From assembly GCF_007559335.1 (NCBI RefSeq), contig NZ_VMBG01000001.1:744001-808000 (forward strand): a stretch of DNA of 64,000 nucleotides, given 5' to 3'. The notes beneath the pieces were generated by a model. That model saw only the letters and a list, made by a program, of their open reading frames with translations. It did no database searches and was not told the origin of the DNA. Positions within the stretch are counted from its first letter, which is position 1; each line of letters begins with the position of its first letter. This document shows, in pieces, positions 16,371-25,873 of the stretch. Source of the stretch: Rariglobus hedericola (GTDB lineage: Bacteria; Verrucomicrobiota; Verrucomicrobiia; Opitutales; Opitutaceae). A program made the position numbers and the translations under genes.

Positions 16371-19288
16371 GACGCACCTCCCTTGCCCGTCGCGTTATCC
16401 GCAGGCGCATCAATATCGATGGACTCGCTATCACGCGCCGCGAACCGGCCTTGCTCCTCGTTCACGAAAGCGGGCAAGCCGTGCACCGATTTCATCAGCG
16501 GCAACATCAGTTTGAGCGTCACGCCGACCACCGCGCAGAACACACCGAGGTCAAAAAACACCGGCGATCCGAGGTAGAATGAGCCAATGTAGTTATGCAG
16601 ATGATTCAGCATCGGCAGTCCCTTCAGCGCAGGAACGATCGCCGTGCTGATCGTCAGCAACACACCACAGATCGCCAGAATCATGGGGTTGAATCGCAGC
16701 AGGCGGCGCAACCCATGCACGCCCAATACGAACACGAGCACCAGCAGCGACAGGGCGGTCACCAAGCCGGCAATAAAGCCTCCACCAGGTGCGTTGTGAC
16801 CGCGGAAGAAGATGTGAAGTGCCAAGAGATTGAGCGGAACGAACGCACCGATCGCGACAGCCCTCAGGATCAAATCGCGCGGCACGGGGAAAAAATTGCC
16901 ACCGTCGTCACACTTCACCGGAGACCGATTTCCGGTGCGACGACGCGAGAGCAAGCCCAGACATCCGCACGCCGCAATGATCAGCACGGTGATTTCAAAC
17001 ATCGTATCCCAGCCGCGGAAATCGACCACGACCGTGTTCACGGCATTGCGGCCTTTTGAAAGTGCGAGGGTGTTGTTCAGGTAAAAATCACCCGCCCACT
17101 CCAGCGCATGCGGCTGCTGGAAAAACAATACACCGCCGCCCATGATCAGACCCACGCCCGCACCAAGCGCCACACGCAATAACTTCGAAGGCGCGCCCTG
17201 CTCCGGCAGCACTTCGCGATCGGCACCATCGCGTTTCAGGCGCAACACGACCAGCAGCACCAACAACAGCGTGGCCGACTCAACCATCATCTGCGTCAGC
17301 GCCAGATCGGGCGCCTGATACAGCACATAATAAAAACAGATGCCGAGGCCCACGATCGACAGCGCGAAGAGCTGCTTGATCGGATGTTTCCACACGGCGG
17401 CCAAAATCGCCGCAGCGCTCATCACCACCGCCATAACCGTGCGCATCCAGCCTTCGGAGCCATGCGGCAGCCAGTCCCACTGCGTGGCGAGCTGGGTCAC
17501 CGAAGCCCAATCCACTACCACGACCGTTCCTGTGACCGCGATGATCGTGGCCAACACCACGAACAGATACGCATAGGGGTTCTCGAAACCGAGGGCCTTG
17601 TTCAGCTTCTTTCCAAAGAGCTGCACTCCATCGACCAAGTGATCGAACCAGGCATCAAAGCGCAGCGCCGTGGGAATCTCCAGCACGGCCCAACGCTTCG
17701 CACCCACGGCAAAGTAAACCGCCACGCCCGTTGCGAGTATGCCCATGCTGGTGAGAAACGCGGGCGTCAGTCCGTGCCAGAGGTGGAGCGTTTCTGCCTC
17801 CATCAGATGTTCACCCACCACACCAAACGACAGCGTGAAGTGCCCAAACGCGCCCGCCGCCACACCACAGGCCAAGGTCGCCCCCGCCAGCAGCAGTGCC
17901 GGCAATTGCAGACCAAACGACGGCGCATGGTAGTGGTGCTCCACGTCGTGCGAGACCGGACCGAGGAACACGCGATGAAACACGCCCGCCGCCACGATTA
18001 CTTTAACAAACGAGGCCAGCACGACCGCCACCAGCGGCCACCAACCCAGCAGTCCGGCGGTCGTCTCACGGAATCCAATCACTGATTCCAACAGGAGCTC
18101 CTTGCTCAGGAATCCCGTGGTCGGTGCCACGCCCGCCAGCGATGCCAACGTAATGAATGCGGCAATACCGGTGAGAGGCATCTTGCGGAACAAGCCGCCC
18201 AGCTTGCGCAAATCCCGCGTCCCCGTGCTGTGGTCGATGATGCCGACCACCATGAAGAGACACGCCTTGTAGAAAACGTGGTTCAGGATGTGCAGGTAGT
18301 CCCACGCCACCGGCACGCCCTGCGTGTAAAGTCCGTAGTAACCGATCAGCAACCCGAGTTGCGCCACCGTCGTGTAGGCCAGCACCGCCTTCAAATCTTG
18401 CGACAACAGCGCCAGCACGGCGCCCAGCAGGAGCGTGCCGAAACCGATCACCGTGAGCACCGGCATCCACGATTCGAGACCGTTGAATACCGGCAGCAGC
18501 CGCGCCGTAAGGAACACGCCCAACTTCACCATCGTTGCCGAGTGCAGGTAGGCGCTCACCGGAGTGGGCGCAGCCATGGCGTTGGGCAGCCAGTAATGAA
18601 ACGGGAACTGGGCCGACTTGCCCGCGATGCCGATGAAGCAGCAGATGAACGCCGCGGTCATCAAGACTTCCGACCCCGCCGGCACCGAGCCCATCGCGAT
18701 GATTTCGCCCAGCTCGTAGGTGCCATAGATAACCCGCAACAGCACCACGCCCGCCAGGAGCGCAAGCCCCGTGAGCCCCGTGGTAAGCAGCGCCATGCGA
18801 GCCCCGCGCTGCGACTCGTGTTTGTCGTGCAAAAAACCGATTAGCAAAAACGACGTGAGTCCGGTCAGCTCCCAGCAAACGAAGAGCACCAGCAGGTTGC
18901 TCGAAAACACCGTGCCCAACATCGCGCCCATGAAGAGCAGCAGATAGCAGTAAAATTTACCGTGATCACGGTAGTGATGATCGTCGAGGTAGTTTGCCGC
19001 GTAAAACGTCACCAGCACGCCCACGCCCGTCACCACGAGTCCGAAGAACAACGCCAGCCCGTCCGGATTAAACGTCAACGTTCCTCCCAGGCTAGGCACC
19101 CAATCCCAGACCACCGCCATGCGCTCCATCGGAGGCAGCAGGTAGATCGAAAGCACCGCCGCGCAACTGGCCAGGGGCGCCAGCAAGGCGATCCAACCGG
19201 TGCGTGAGCCGAGCCGGGCCCCCAGCCATGGCATCACCAACGCCAGTAAGAATGGCGTGAGGAGCACTATGAGGAGGCGGGTTTCCAT
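16367..19288 (-). CDS. mrpA: Mrp-type Na+/H+ antiporter subunit A fused to subunit B
   Basis: The 973-residue protein joins three parts. Residues 1 to about 510 form a NuoL-like subunit with FVCWELTGLTSFLLIGF (conserved Glu), LPNAMAAPTPVSAYLHSATMVK and LNHVFYKACLFMVVG. A middle part carries the MrpA C-terminal domain, including FYYVLYQAPDLALTQMMVE. The last 170 residues are a complete MrpB domain (FRGHNAPGGGFIAGLVTA, then GSPVFFDLGVFCAVVGVTLKL). No separate mrpB exists, so this is a group-2 type operon. Mrp systems confer Na+ and alkali tolerance at the inner membrane. This is the first gene; nothing promoter-like stood out in the 118 bp upstream. Confidence 0.95.
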   Translation of the reverse strand: METRLLIVLLTPFLLALVMPWLGARLGSRTGWIALLAPLASCAAVLSIYLLPPMERMAVVWDWVPSLGGTLTFNPDGLALFFGLVVTGVGVLVTFYAANYLDDHHYRDHGKFYCYLLLFMGAMLGTVFSSNLLVLFVCWELTGLTSFLLIGFLHDKHESQRGARMALLTTGLTGLALLAGVVLLRVIYGTYELGEIIAMGSVPAGSEVLMTAAFICCFIGIAGKSAQFPFHYWLPNAMAAPTPVSAYLHSATMVKLGVFLTARLLPVFNGLESWMPVLTVIGFGTLLLGAVLALLSQDLKAVLAYTTVAQLGLLIGYYGLYTQGVPVAWDYLHILNHVFYKACLFMVVGIIDHSTGTRDLRKLGGLFRKMPLTGIAAFITLASLAGVAPTTGFLSKELLLESVIGFRETTAGLLGWWPLVAVVLASFVKVIVAAGVFHRVFLGPVSHDVEHHYHAPSFGLQLPALLLAGATLACGVAAGAFGHFTLSFGVVGEHLMEAETLHLWHGLTPAFLTSMGILATGVAVYFAVGAKRWAVLEIPTALRFDAWFDHLVDGVQLFGKKLNKALGFENPYAYLFVVLATIIAVTGTVVVVDWASVTQLATQWDWLPHGSEGWMRTVMAVVMSAAAILAAVWKHPIKQLFALSIVGLGICFYYVLYQAPDLALTQMMVESATLLLVLLVVLRLKRDGADREVLPEQGAPSKLLRVALGAGVGLIMGGGVLFFQQPHALEWAGDFYLNNTLALSKGRNAVNTVVVDFRGWDTMFEITVLIIAACGCLGLLSRRRTGNRSPVKCDDGGNFFPVPRDLILRAVAIGAFVPLNLLALHIFFRGHNAPGGGFIAGLVTALSLLVLVFVLGVHGLRRLLRFNPMILAICGVLLTISTAIVPALKGLPMLNHLHNYIGSFYLGSPVFFDLGVFCAVVGVTLKLMLPLMKSVHGLPAFVNEEQGRFAARDSESIDIDAPADNATGKGGAS

Positions 19289-19406
19289 GCTTGAAATAAA
19301 GTAAATGACTTAAGCGGAAACCCTGCCAACCAGCTCCCGTGTCGCCACAATTACGACGCAGCGAAGTCCCGAGGGAACCGATGTCAACGAATTGCGCATC
19401 CCGTGC

Positions 19407-20057
19407 TTAAATTCGTGCGATCAATGCAGGCAATTCGCTCAGTTGTGTGATGAACGCCGCGGACTCACGCTTCACTTTTTCACGCGCCATATAACGTCCG
19501 AAGCCGACGAATAAATCCACCACCGGCTTTGTTTCCAAATCACTCGCACCATCACCAACCATGACGACTTTGTCGGGCTTCAATTCAGATTTCAGTCGAG
19601 TAATGACCTCCGGCTTCCCACCCGACCGCGTCGTCGGATAGCTCTCATCGAAGCCCGTGTAACGGCCCGCCTCATCGAAAAACAAATCCACCGCCTCGAC
19701 GCGTTCGATCCCCAAAAAGTCCGCGAGCGGACGGATGATCGGGCGGAATCCGCCGCTGATAATCATCACCGTCCAGTCCGCCGCGCGCGCCTGCGCGATG
19801 ACCGCCTTCGCGTCCGGCTCCACCGTGTCGATGTAGTGCTGCCCGATCTGCGCCACGTGCTTTGCTTCCGGCTGGATGATCTCCAAACGACGGCCAAACA
19901 CCGCTTCGACGGAGATTTTTCCATCCATCGCCTCGTTGGTCATCTCCTCGACGCGCTTAAAAACCTCGGGCCCGCGCACCCGCGCAAGCTCATCGATGCC
20001 CTCGATGGAGCTGAGTGTGCTATCACAGTCAAAAATCAAAAGTTTGGGACCAGACAC
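19407..20057 (-). CDS. serB: HAD-family phosphatase, phosphoserine phosphatase-like
   Basis: This 216-residue HAD-IB hydrolase has motif I LLIFDCDSTLSSIEGIDELA (nucleophile Asp and acid/base Asp in DCDST), motif II TVMIISGGFRPI, a conserved Lys in SGGKPEVI, and motif III/IV VVMVGDGASDLE. The cap sequence (FKRVEEMTNEAMDGKISVEAVF) is that of phosphoserine phosphatases, which make serine from phosphoserine. The ACT domain found in some SerB proteins is absent. It follows the family B polymerase gene on the same strand after 54 bp, with no obvious functional link. The substrate is likely but not certain. Confidence 0.8.
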   Translation of the reverse strand: MSGPKLLIFDCDSTLSSIEGIDELARVRGPEVFKRVEEMTNEAMDGKISVEAVFGRRLEIIQPEAKHVAQIGQHYIDTVEPDAKAVIAQARAADWTVMIISGGFRPIIRPLADFLGIERVEAVDLFFDEAGRYTGFDESYPTTRSGGKPEVITRLKSELKPDKVVMVGDGASDLETKPVVDLFVGFGRYMAREKVKRESAAFITQLSELPALIARI

Positions 20058-20111
20058 GCCGCCAAGAAAACGCCCGCGCTTACCTCGTGCAACGCGTTTC
20101 GACCCGTTCGT

Positions 20112-22283
20112 TCAAAACAATTCCCCCTGCGCCCCACCCTGCGGCTCCACTCCCAGAAACGGACCATATCGCTCCAACCAATCGTCCAGCTTGTCCGCAT
20201 AATATCCCGGATCATACGGCGCAATCGCCGCATCGTAGATCACCACCGGCCGCGCGCGCTGCCAGTCGCTGGTTTTGCCCTTTTCTTTCGCCGTGATGTA
20301 ATACGCCACCCGCTCGCCCATGCGCGGTCGCTTGGGCATCAACAACGCCGCCTCCGCCGAGGCGCGCCGCGGCTTTCCACCTCCGGTGATGAAGCGCTCA
20401 TACGCATCCGGATTCATGCTCAACACTTCCGCCTTTGCGACCTCGGTCACCGGCAGCGCCCGCGCCGCCAACTTCGTCCGATAATCCTCCACCATGCCGA
20501 GCGGCGACTCCGTGCTCGCACCCACCAAGAACCGGATCAACTGATTCCCCAGCTTCTTCAAATACGGTTCGATCCCGCGCGATCGCAGCGCACTGCCGCG
20601 GATCGTCACTTTTTTGCCATCATAGAGTGCATAGTTCTTCGCTTTGTAGCAGAACATCGCCTCGTAGCGTCCGTCGTATTCCAACTCGATGCCCGGCGGC
20701 AGCACGCCCACCACTTTCTCCAGCAACGCCTCGGGCCGGTCATAGTAAACATCCGAGGACAGATAAATTCCGTCCGTATCCGCCTCAAGGATTGTGCAGC
20801 CGTGCCGTGCGAATTCGTCGATCAACACCTGCAATAATTCGCGTCCGCGCCGCGTGACTTCCGCCGCCAGTTCGCCATCGCCAAACCGCGCCCCCGAAAA
20901 GCCGAGGTAACCGTAGAACGAGTTGATCAAAATCTTGAAACTCGACTGCCGCGCCTGCGCCTCCGCACGTTCGTCTTCGGTCGAGGCACTCTTCGCCAGT
21001 TGTTTGTAGCGCAGTCGATATTGCCGCAGCTCCGTGAGCAGCGGAATGAACACGCCCAGCGTATCGTTTCGCGGATTCCGCCCGATGCTCATCAGCAAAC
21101 TCGGATACAGCGACGCCACGTCGAAATGCAGCACATGCTTGAACACGCCTTCCTTAAAACTCCGCGTGTAACCGCCCTCGAACGGCGTCACCTCCGGCGG
21201 CACCGGACAGGCCTGCCGTGCGTGATAGTAATGCTCGAGAAACAGCAGATCGATCTTCCCCGTTGTTCCGCGCAGCGTCGCTTCTTGCAGCAGAATCGGG
21301 AATGTCCGCACTTGCTCGAAATAGGTCGGCAACAGCAGATCCGCGATGCCTTTGGTCTCGCGCAGGTCGTCCGCCAAATACGCCAGAAACGCCGCCCGGT
21401 CCGTCGTGAACGTCGCGTGAATCTGGTCGCCCGCCAGGTAAGTGCGCTCGCTGTCTTCGTCGGTGATGCCGAAATACACCGCTACGTCCTTCAGCCCATA
21501 CGAGGTCAGCTCGCGTGTCGTGATGTCGTATTGCTGCACCAATAAATACGTATCCACCACCGTCCGCCCCGGCAGATCGCAGCGTGGAAAATCAATCCAC
21601 CGCTCCGCCACTTTCAGCCGGCTGTTGCGAAACGTCGCCTTTTGCCCAAACCGTCCCCACGCGCACGGCACTTTAAGTTTCTTCGCACGCTGCCGCAGGT
21701 AATCGAAATCGAATTTAAAGATATTATGACCCTCGATCACGTCGGGATCTTCCTCGATCAGCACGGCGTTAAACTCCTCCAGAAGTCGCTTTTCGCCCGC
21801 CGCGCTCACTTCGTCCAGGACGAGCATCCGGTTGCGTTCGCCGAAGCGCAGGCCGATCGCCAGCACGCGATCTTCGGGTTTGGTCGCATCACTGAATTCG
21901 CCGTCGCTCGAGCCCGTCTCGATATCAAGCTGGCACCGGCGCAACTGCGTAAAACTCAAATCCCGAAAAAGCCGCGCGCGTTGTTGCAGCAGAAACTGGC
22001 TCTCCAGCGGACGCACCGCATCAAACCCGCCCGTCTCACGAGCCGCCGAGGCAAATGTCTCGAATGCCGCAAGTGAATCCGCCTGCGCCAGACGGTTGAA
22101 CGGCCCCTCGCCCTTCAGCGGCTCGATCACCACGCCATCGGCGGGCGCAGTGACTTTTTCGTTGAGCCAGGCAAAAGGCCTCAACACCTCTGTGCGGGTC
22201 GCACGCGAGCCATCGGCTCCGGCGACCGAGAGGTGGACGACGCCGTCGTCATCCACCCAGACGCCACAAAGGGACTCACTCAT
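20112..22283 (-). CDS. polB: Family B DNA polymerase (Pol II-like)
   Basis: A 723-residue DNA polymerase with 3'-5' exonuclease. Exo I is QLDIETGSSDGE, exo II is EGHNIFKFDFDYL, and exo III-like residues follow. The polymerase motifs are HVLHFDVASLYPSLLMS (motif A), QSSFKILINSFYGYLGFSG (motif B) and ILEADTDGIYLSS (motif C with catalytic Asp pair). It is somewhat shorter than E. coli Pol II (783). ATG 22283 is chosen because it begins MSESLCGVWVDDDG and avoids overlapping the next gene; the frame stays open further upstream. Family B enzymes in bacteria act in damage bypass or restart; no SOS site is recognised here. Confidence 0.88.
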   Translation of the reverse strand: MSESLCGVWVDDDGVVHLSVAGADGSRATRTEVLRPFAWLNEKVTAPADGVVIEPLKGEGPFNRLAQADSLAAFETFASAARETGGFDAVRPLESQFLLQQRARLFRDLSFTQLRRCQLDIETGSSDGEFSDATKPEDRVLAIGLRFGERNRMLVLDEVSAAGEKRLLEEFNAVLIEEDPDVIEGHNIFKFDFDYLRQRAKKLKVPCAWGRFGQKATFRNSRLKVAERWIDFPRCDLPGRTVVDTYLLVQQYDITTRELTSYGLKDVAVYFGITDEDSERTYLAGDQIHATFTTDRAAFLAYLADDLRETKGIADLLLPTYFEQVRTFPILLQEATLRGTTGKIDLLFLEHYYHARQACPVPPEVTPFEGGYTRSFKEGVFKHVLHFDVASLYPSLLMSIGRNPRNDTLGVFIPLLTELRQYRLRYKQLAKSASTEDERAEAQARQSSFKILINSFYGYLGFSGARFGDGELAAEVTRRGRELLQVLIDEFARHGCTILEADTDGIYLSSDVYYDRPEALLEKVVGVLPPGIELEYDGRYEAMFCYKAKNYALYDGKKVTIRGSALRSRGIEPYLKKLGNQLIRFLVGASTESPLGMVEDYRTKLAARALPVTEVAKAEVLSMNPDAYERFITGGGKPRRASAEAALLMPKRPRMGERVAYYITAKEKGKTSDWQRARPVVIYDAAIAPYDPGYYADKLDDWLERYGPFLGVEPQGGAQGELF

Positions 22284-22297
22284 GGCGCGACAAACGC

Positions 22298-22642
22298 TCA
22301 GAGCGTAGGCTTGAGATAGACCATCGTCACCGCGAGCGCCACAAGGACCAGGGCAACCACCGACAGCGTTCCGGCAGCTCCACGGCGGCGATAACCAAAG
22401 CCCGTGAGGGCCGACAGGGCCAGCCACGCGACGAGCTTAACAATCATCCACAGCTCAAATTTGTTGCCATAGATTTTGGACACCAGACCGAACCCGCTCA
22501 CGAGCACCAGAAGGCTCGCGATGCCGGTGATCATGAGAACTTTTTTGCGCGTCTCGGCCGGAGCGGCGAACGCGTAAAACGTAAAGCCAAACAATACGAA
22601 CAACGAAACAAGGTGGATGATATGGTAGATGGTCGGAGACAT
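22298..22642 (-). CDS. Small four-helix membrane protein, function unknown
   Basis: About 114 residues with four predicted membrane helices (IYHIIHLVSLFVLFGFTFYAF, VLMITGIASLLVLVSGFGLV, LWMIVKLVAWLALSALTGFGY, LSVVALVLVALAVTMVYL). The helix pattern recalls SirB2-like or CopD-like small proteins, but no motif decides it. ATG 22642 is preferred over TTG 22648. It ends 14 bp before the polymerase start, so the two may share a transcript. Confidence 0.7.
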   Translation of the reverse strand: MSPTIYHIIHLVSLFVLFGFTFYAFAAPAETRKKVLMITGIASLLVLVSGFGLVSKIYGNKFELWMIVKLVAWLALSALTGFGYRRRGAAGTLSVVALVLVALAVTMVYLKPTL

Positions 22643-22717
22643 GGTCAAAAGGTGACCAAGGTTGTTGGAGAACCGTCCTTAAATGTCTAGACGGTATCCT
22701 GCCCCGTCCACCGGTTA

Positions 22718-24331
22718 TCAGGCGCCACCCTTGGACTGCGCTTTATCATCCACGTAATGCGGCGACATAATCTGCACGCCACGCTCGTTGAAGACATCCT
22801 GGATGTGCGAGTGCAACTCGGCCCGCACCATGCCACGCTGACGCGGATCCAGCAGGCGCGCGTTGACCTCATACTCCACATAAAAATCCGACAACGCCGT
22901 CTGCATCACAAAGGGCTTGGTCTCGCGATTCAGGCCCGCGGTGCGCGTGGCCGACTCGATCAACATTTCGTGCACCTGCCGCCACGGCGTATCATAGCCA
23001 ATCGTCACGCTGGTATGCACCAACACCCCGCCGTCCGTGGAGAACCGCGAAAAATTCTTCACGGTGGTGCCGAGAATCACCGTGTTCGGCACATGCAATT
23101 CCTCGTTCTTGCCCGAGCGAATCTTCGTCGAAAGAAATCCGAGTGTCTCGACCGTGCCCTCGTGCTCGCCAATGCGGATGTATTCACCGGGTTTCAGCGC
23201 ACGCGAATACATCAGCACCAATCCACTCGTAAACTGGCCGATCACGCTGCTCGATCCCAATGAAACCAGCAGGCCGATGAACACACTCATTCCCTTGAAC
23301 GCCGCGCTGCCGCTGCCGGGAATGTAGGGGTAAATCATCACCACCGCGAACAACCACACGACGACCACGATGATGCGTTGTGTCGCCCGCGCCGCCTCCA
23401 ACTCCATGCCGGGAATTTTTATATGACCCGTGCCCACGCTTCGAAAAAAGGCGCGCACCAACCCGATCACTCCGCGCGTGATCAACAAAATCAGTGTGAT
23501 CACCAAAAGATTGGGAATCGCCTGCACGCACGACGCACCGATGCGGAGAATCAATTTCCACAGGTTAAGCTGCAGGCCTTCGCCCCACGGGTGCGTGTAT
23601 GGAAAACAAGACAGACAATACGCCAACCACTCAAACACCGCACCCGCCACCAGCAGCCAGAATGCGAGGCGCAACACCCACCGCAGCGCCTTGACCGCGT
23701 AGGACATGATCTGGAGTCCACGCTCCTTGAGTTTTTCGGTCAAACGACGCTCCAATATCAGCACGCGATGCCGCATGAAGCGGTTGATCCGCACCACCGC
23801 CATGATGACCACCACCAAAATCACCGTGGCGACTGCCGCGCGTAAAATGGCCCGCATCAAAAGACCGCCATCGCGCTGCCGCTGGGCTTGTTGAAGCGCC
23901 TGTCCCAAGGACCGCGCCGCTTCGTCGGCAGTCTGCTCGTAGGTTTTACCAATGAGCGCGTCGGCGTCACCGGGGGCCACTGTCAGCACGAGTTCACCGC
24001 CGACTAGAATCTTGATGCCGTCCGCCGTGGCCACCGTTTCAATCGGGCCAAAAATATCGCGGCTCAAAATACCGTCGATTCGCCCCGTGGCGCGTTGAGC
24101 GCGTTCAGCCGGATCAGCGCCGAACAACTCGGCGCGCAATAGGATGATCGGCCGGTTAAAAACCGAGAACAGCGCCGGCTCGCCTTCGCTGCCGGGCGTC
24201 GCGCCGGCAGTCGCGGAGTTATCCTCTGCGCCTGGCAACAACGGCGGCGTATCCGCGCCGGCGCAAAGCCAAGTCGAGAAGGTCAAAACCAGCGCCACCA
24301 GAAAACCGCTGCGAAGCACGGAAGATTTCAT
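22718..24331 (-). CDS. MscS-family mechanosensitive channel
   Basis: A 537-residue channel-type protein. A signal peptide (LVALVLTFSTWLCAGAD) leads into a periplasmic domain of about 130 residues, then four to five helices. The conserved MscS core follows: the pore-lining helix with GSSSVIGQFTSGLVLMYSR, then the beta domain PGEYIRIGEHEGTVETLGFLSTKIRSG and VPNTVILGTTVKNFSR. It protects against hypo-osmotic shock at the inner membrane. The N-terminal extension puts it among the larger MscS relatives (YbiO/MscM-like). It stands upstream of the small membrane protein gene, separated by about 75 bp. Confidence 0.9.
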   Translation of the reverse strand: MKSSVLRSGFLVALVLTFSTWLCAGADTPPLLPGAEDNSATAGATPGSEGEPALFSVFNRPIILLRAELFGADPAERAQRATGRIDGILSRDIFGPIETVATADGIKILVGGELVLTVAPGDADALIGKTYEQTADEAARSLGQALQQAQRQRDGGLLMRAILRAAVATVILVVVIMAVVRINRFMRHRVLILERRLTEKLKERGLQIMSYAVKALRWVLRLAFWLLVAGAVFEWLAYCLSCFPYTHPWGEGLQLNLWKLILRIGASCVQAIPNLLVITLILLITRGVIGLVRAFFRSVGTGHIKIPGMELEAARATQRIIVVVVWLFAVVMIYPYIPGSGSAAFKGMSVFIGLLVSLGSSSVIGQFTSGLVLMYSRALKPGEYIRIGEHEGTVETLGFLSTKIRSGKNEELHVPNTVILGTTVKNFSRFSTDGGVLVHTSVTIGYDTPWRQVHEMLIESATRTAGLNRETKPFVMQTALSDFYVEYEVNARLLDPRQRGMVRAELHSHIQDVFNERGVQIMSPHYVDDKAQSKGGA

Positions 24332-24649
24332 AAATTTAAAGCCGCGCCCTTGTTAAGCGACTGCTGCGCATTAGCCCAGCCCGATCGCTGCACCGGCCTT
24401 ATGAATCCCGCCAAAAAAGAAAAGTGACACCCCGCCTGTGCCGTGCGCTCAAAGGCTCGAGAACCTTTTTATGACTAGGTGGGCTCCTCCGAGCGGCTTC
24501 ATGCTTTCCGATTTACGGCCTAGCACTCCACCACCCGTTCCGGATCCCGAATTTTATCAAAGGAGAGAGCAGTTATTGAAAACGCCTCGAACACTGCAGG
24601 GTGTCGGCGACAAATCTAGGTCGGCCGGCACCTCCGTCAACCAGTCATC
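24332..24649. other. Intergenic region without a convincing gene
   Basis: Between the clpS operon end and mscS. It contains an imperfect hairpin (AAAGGCTC-GA-GAACCTTT, about 24455-24472) with short T runs on both strands, which may end the clpS transcript. An open frame on the plus strand runs from here into the next gene but shows no family signal and has a long antisense overlap, so it is not called. Confidence 0.4.
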
Positions 24650-25066
24650 CTATTTTTTTAGGCCTCTCGTCGCCCAGGCAGTAAACGCCACTGTCGCCGC
24701 GAGTGCAAAACCCGGCGAAGTCACTATCAAACCGGCTATCAGCAGAGTGCCGGTAAAAAACATGATCAGGCTGTCGTTGCGCCGTCCTGCGCCTGTGAAG
24801 CGAAATTGCAGCACGAGAAGAATCAACCACAGCGCCACGCCCAAACCCAGCGATGCGACGAGAAAACGCCCTGCGGGAACCGGCCGTCCCTGCCCGTGAA
24901 TCAGCACCGCCAGCAGCCAGAACAAAGCCTGGTTGAACAACGCCACGGCGAACGCCAGCAACGCGATCAACGTGCGGGTGATCGGGAAATTCCCCTGCGC
25001 ATCCACTTGAATGCGACTGCGCACGGCTGCACCGATGCTCGAAAATCGTTGCGGTAGATCACTCAT
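24650..25066 (-). CDS. Four-helix membrane protein, function unknown
   Basis: A 138-residue protein with a short cytoplasmic N-terminus (MSDLPQRFSSIGAAVRSRIQ) and four membrane helices (TLIALLAFAVALFNQALFWLLAVLI, FLVASLGLGVALWLILLVLQF, SLIMFFTGTLLIAGLIV, GFALAATVAFTAWATRG). I do not recognise a family. It overlaps the gene before it by 8 bp, which ties it to the clpS transcript. Confidence 0.7.
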   Translation of the reverse strand: MSDLPQRFSSIGAAVRSRIQVDAQGNFPITRTLIALLAFAVALFNQALFWLLAVLIHGQGRPVPAGRFLVASLGLGVALWLILLVLQFRFTGAGRRNDSLIMFFTGTLLIAGLIVTSPGFALAATVAFTAWATRGLKK

Positions 25067-25532
25067 CTTCTTCGACCGCCATCGGATCCAGATACTTCAG
25101 GATAATTTTCTGCAGTTCGTCCAAAAACAGAAAACACGAAAATGCTTTCTGCTCAGCTTCACTGAGGCCGGTCATGCTGCTGCTCGCCTCGAGCGCTTCC
25201 AGCGTGTCATCCGGAATGTTCACCAGATGCGTTGCCCGGAAGCGAAGCCGCAGCGCCGCACAGGCGCGCAGGACGCACTCGGCATTGTCACGGTCAAAGG
25301 CCACGACGCCTTCGGTGAAAAACTCCTGGTCAAAGAGCGAAAAAAGCCGGTCGCAATCGTTACGCTGCGACTCGAGCAGATCTTCCTTCCACACGGACGC
25401 CAGCTCGGTATCCGCATCGCTCAGCGCAAGCGGCACAGCCAACGTGGTGTGCAATTCGTCGGCCACCGACTTGATCAGATCAAGCAAGGGCGCGACCGCG
25501 GTGATACTCAGGCGGACTTCAACTCTCTTCAT
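25059..25532 (-). CDS. Conserved hypothetical protein downstream of clpS
   Basis: 157 residues, soluble and acidic, mainly helical. ATG 25532 gives MKRVEVRLSITAVAPLLDLI; the frame is open further upstream inside clpS, but this start leaves a 14-bp overlap and is more natural. In actinobacteria a DUF2017 protein sits beside clpS. The pattern here (a Trp-Lys-Glu-Asp-Leu helix, DQEFF, and a C-terminal FLDELQKIILKYL) could be a distant equivalent, but I have not tested that. Its overlap with clpS suggests a role connected with ClpS/ClpA proteolysis, by context only. Confidence 0.65.
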   Translation of the reverse strand: MKRVEVRLSITAVAPLLDLIKSVADELHTTLAVPLALSDADTELASVWKEDLLESQRNDCDRLFSLFDQEFFTEGVVAFDRDNAECVLRACAALRLRFRATHLVNIPDDTLEALEASSSMTGLSEAEQKAFSCFLFLDELQKIILKYLDPMAVEEDE

Positions 25533-25815
25533 CGCGTTCGAAGGTGGCGGACAGATGCCACTGTTGAAGTGAAAAAACGTAGGCTTCGGCATTCTCGCGA
25601 ACGCCCTGCCAGACGACTGAACGCCCGCTTTCGTGCGCTTCGAGCATGTGTTTGGTCGCCGTCGCCTCATCAAAGCCAAACAGCTTGCGCAGCACCATCA
25701 CCGCATAAGACATGCGGGTGACGGCGTCATTGAGGAATACCACGCGCCAGCCGCGCGATGCGATCGGCTCGATTCCGGAGGGTGAATGGAAGGGGGTTCG
25801 TGTGCTGGAAGCCAT
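25519..25815 (-). CDS. clpS: ATP-dependent Clp protease adaptor ClpS
   Basis: ClpS delivers N-degron substrates to ClpA for degradation. The 98-residue protein has the N-terminal extension followed by the core GWRVVFLNDAVTRMSYAVMVLRKLFGFDEATATKHMLEAHESGRS. It includes the Asn-Asp pair that binds the substrate's alpha-amino group and the helix containing the H of EAHESG. The second residue after ND is Ala rather than the usual Asp, Glu or Tyr. It is the first gene of a three-gene overlapping unit and lies 58 bp downstream of the metallopeptidase gene on the same strand. Confidence 0.85.
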   Translation of the reverse strand: MASSTRTPFHSPSGIEPIASRGWRVVFLNDAVTRMSYAVMVLRKLFGFDEATATKHMLEAHESGRSVVWQGVRENAEAYVFSLQQWHLSATFERDEES

Positions 25816-25873
25816 CGATCAGACGGGCAGTAAAGCCACCCGCGTTCGTCGTGCAACCCCGCAGGCGATGCTT

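Noticed and set aside
24438-24899. Plus-strand frame of 153 codons beside mscS with a purine-rich stretch upstream
   Set aside because: It overlaps the better supported membrane protein gene on the other strand, and its Pro/Arg-rich sequence has no family signal.
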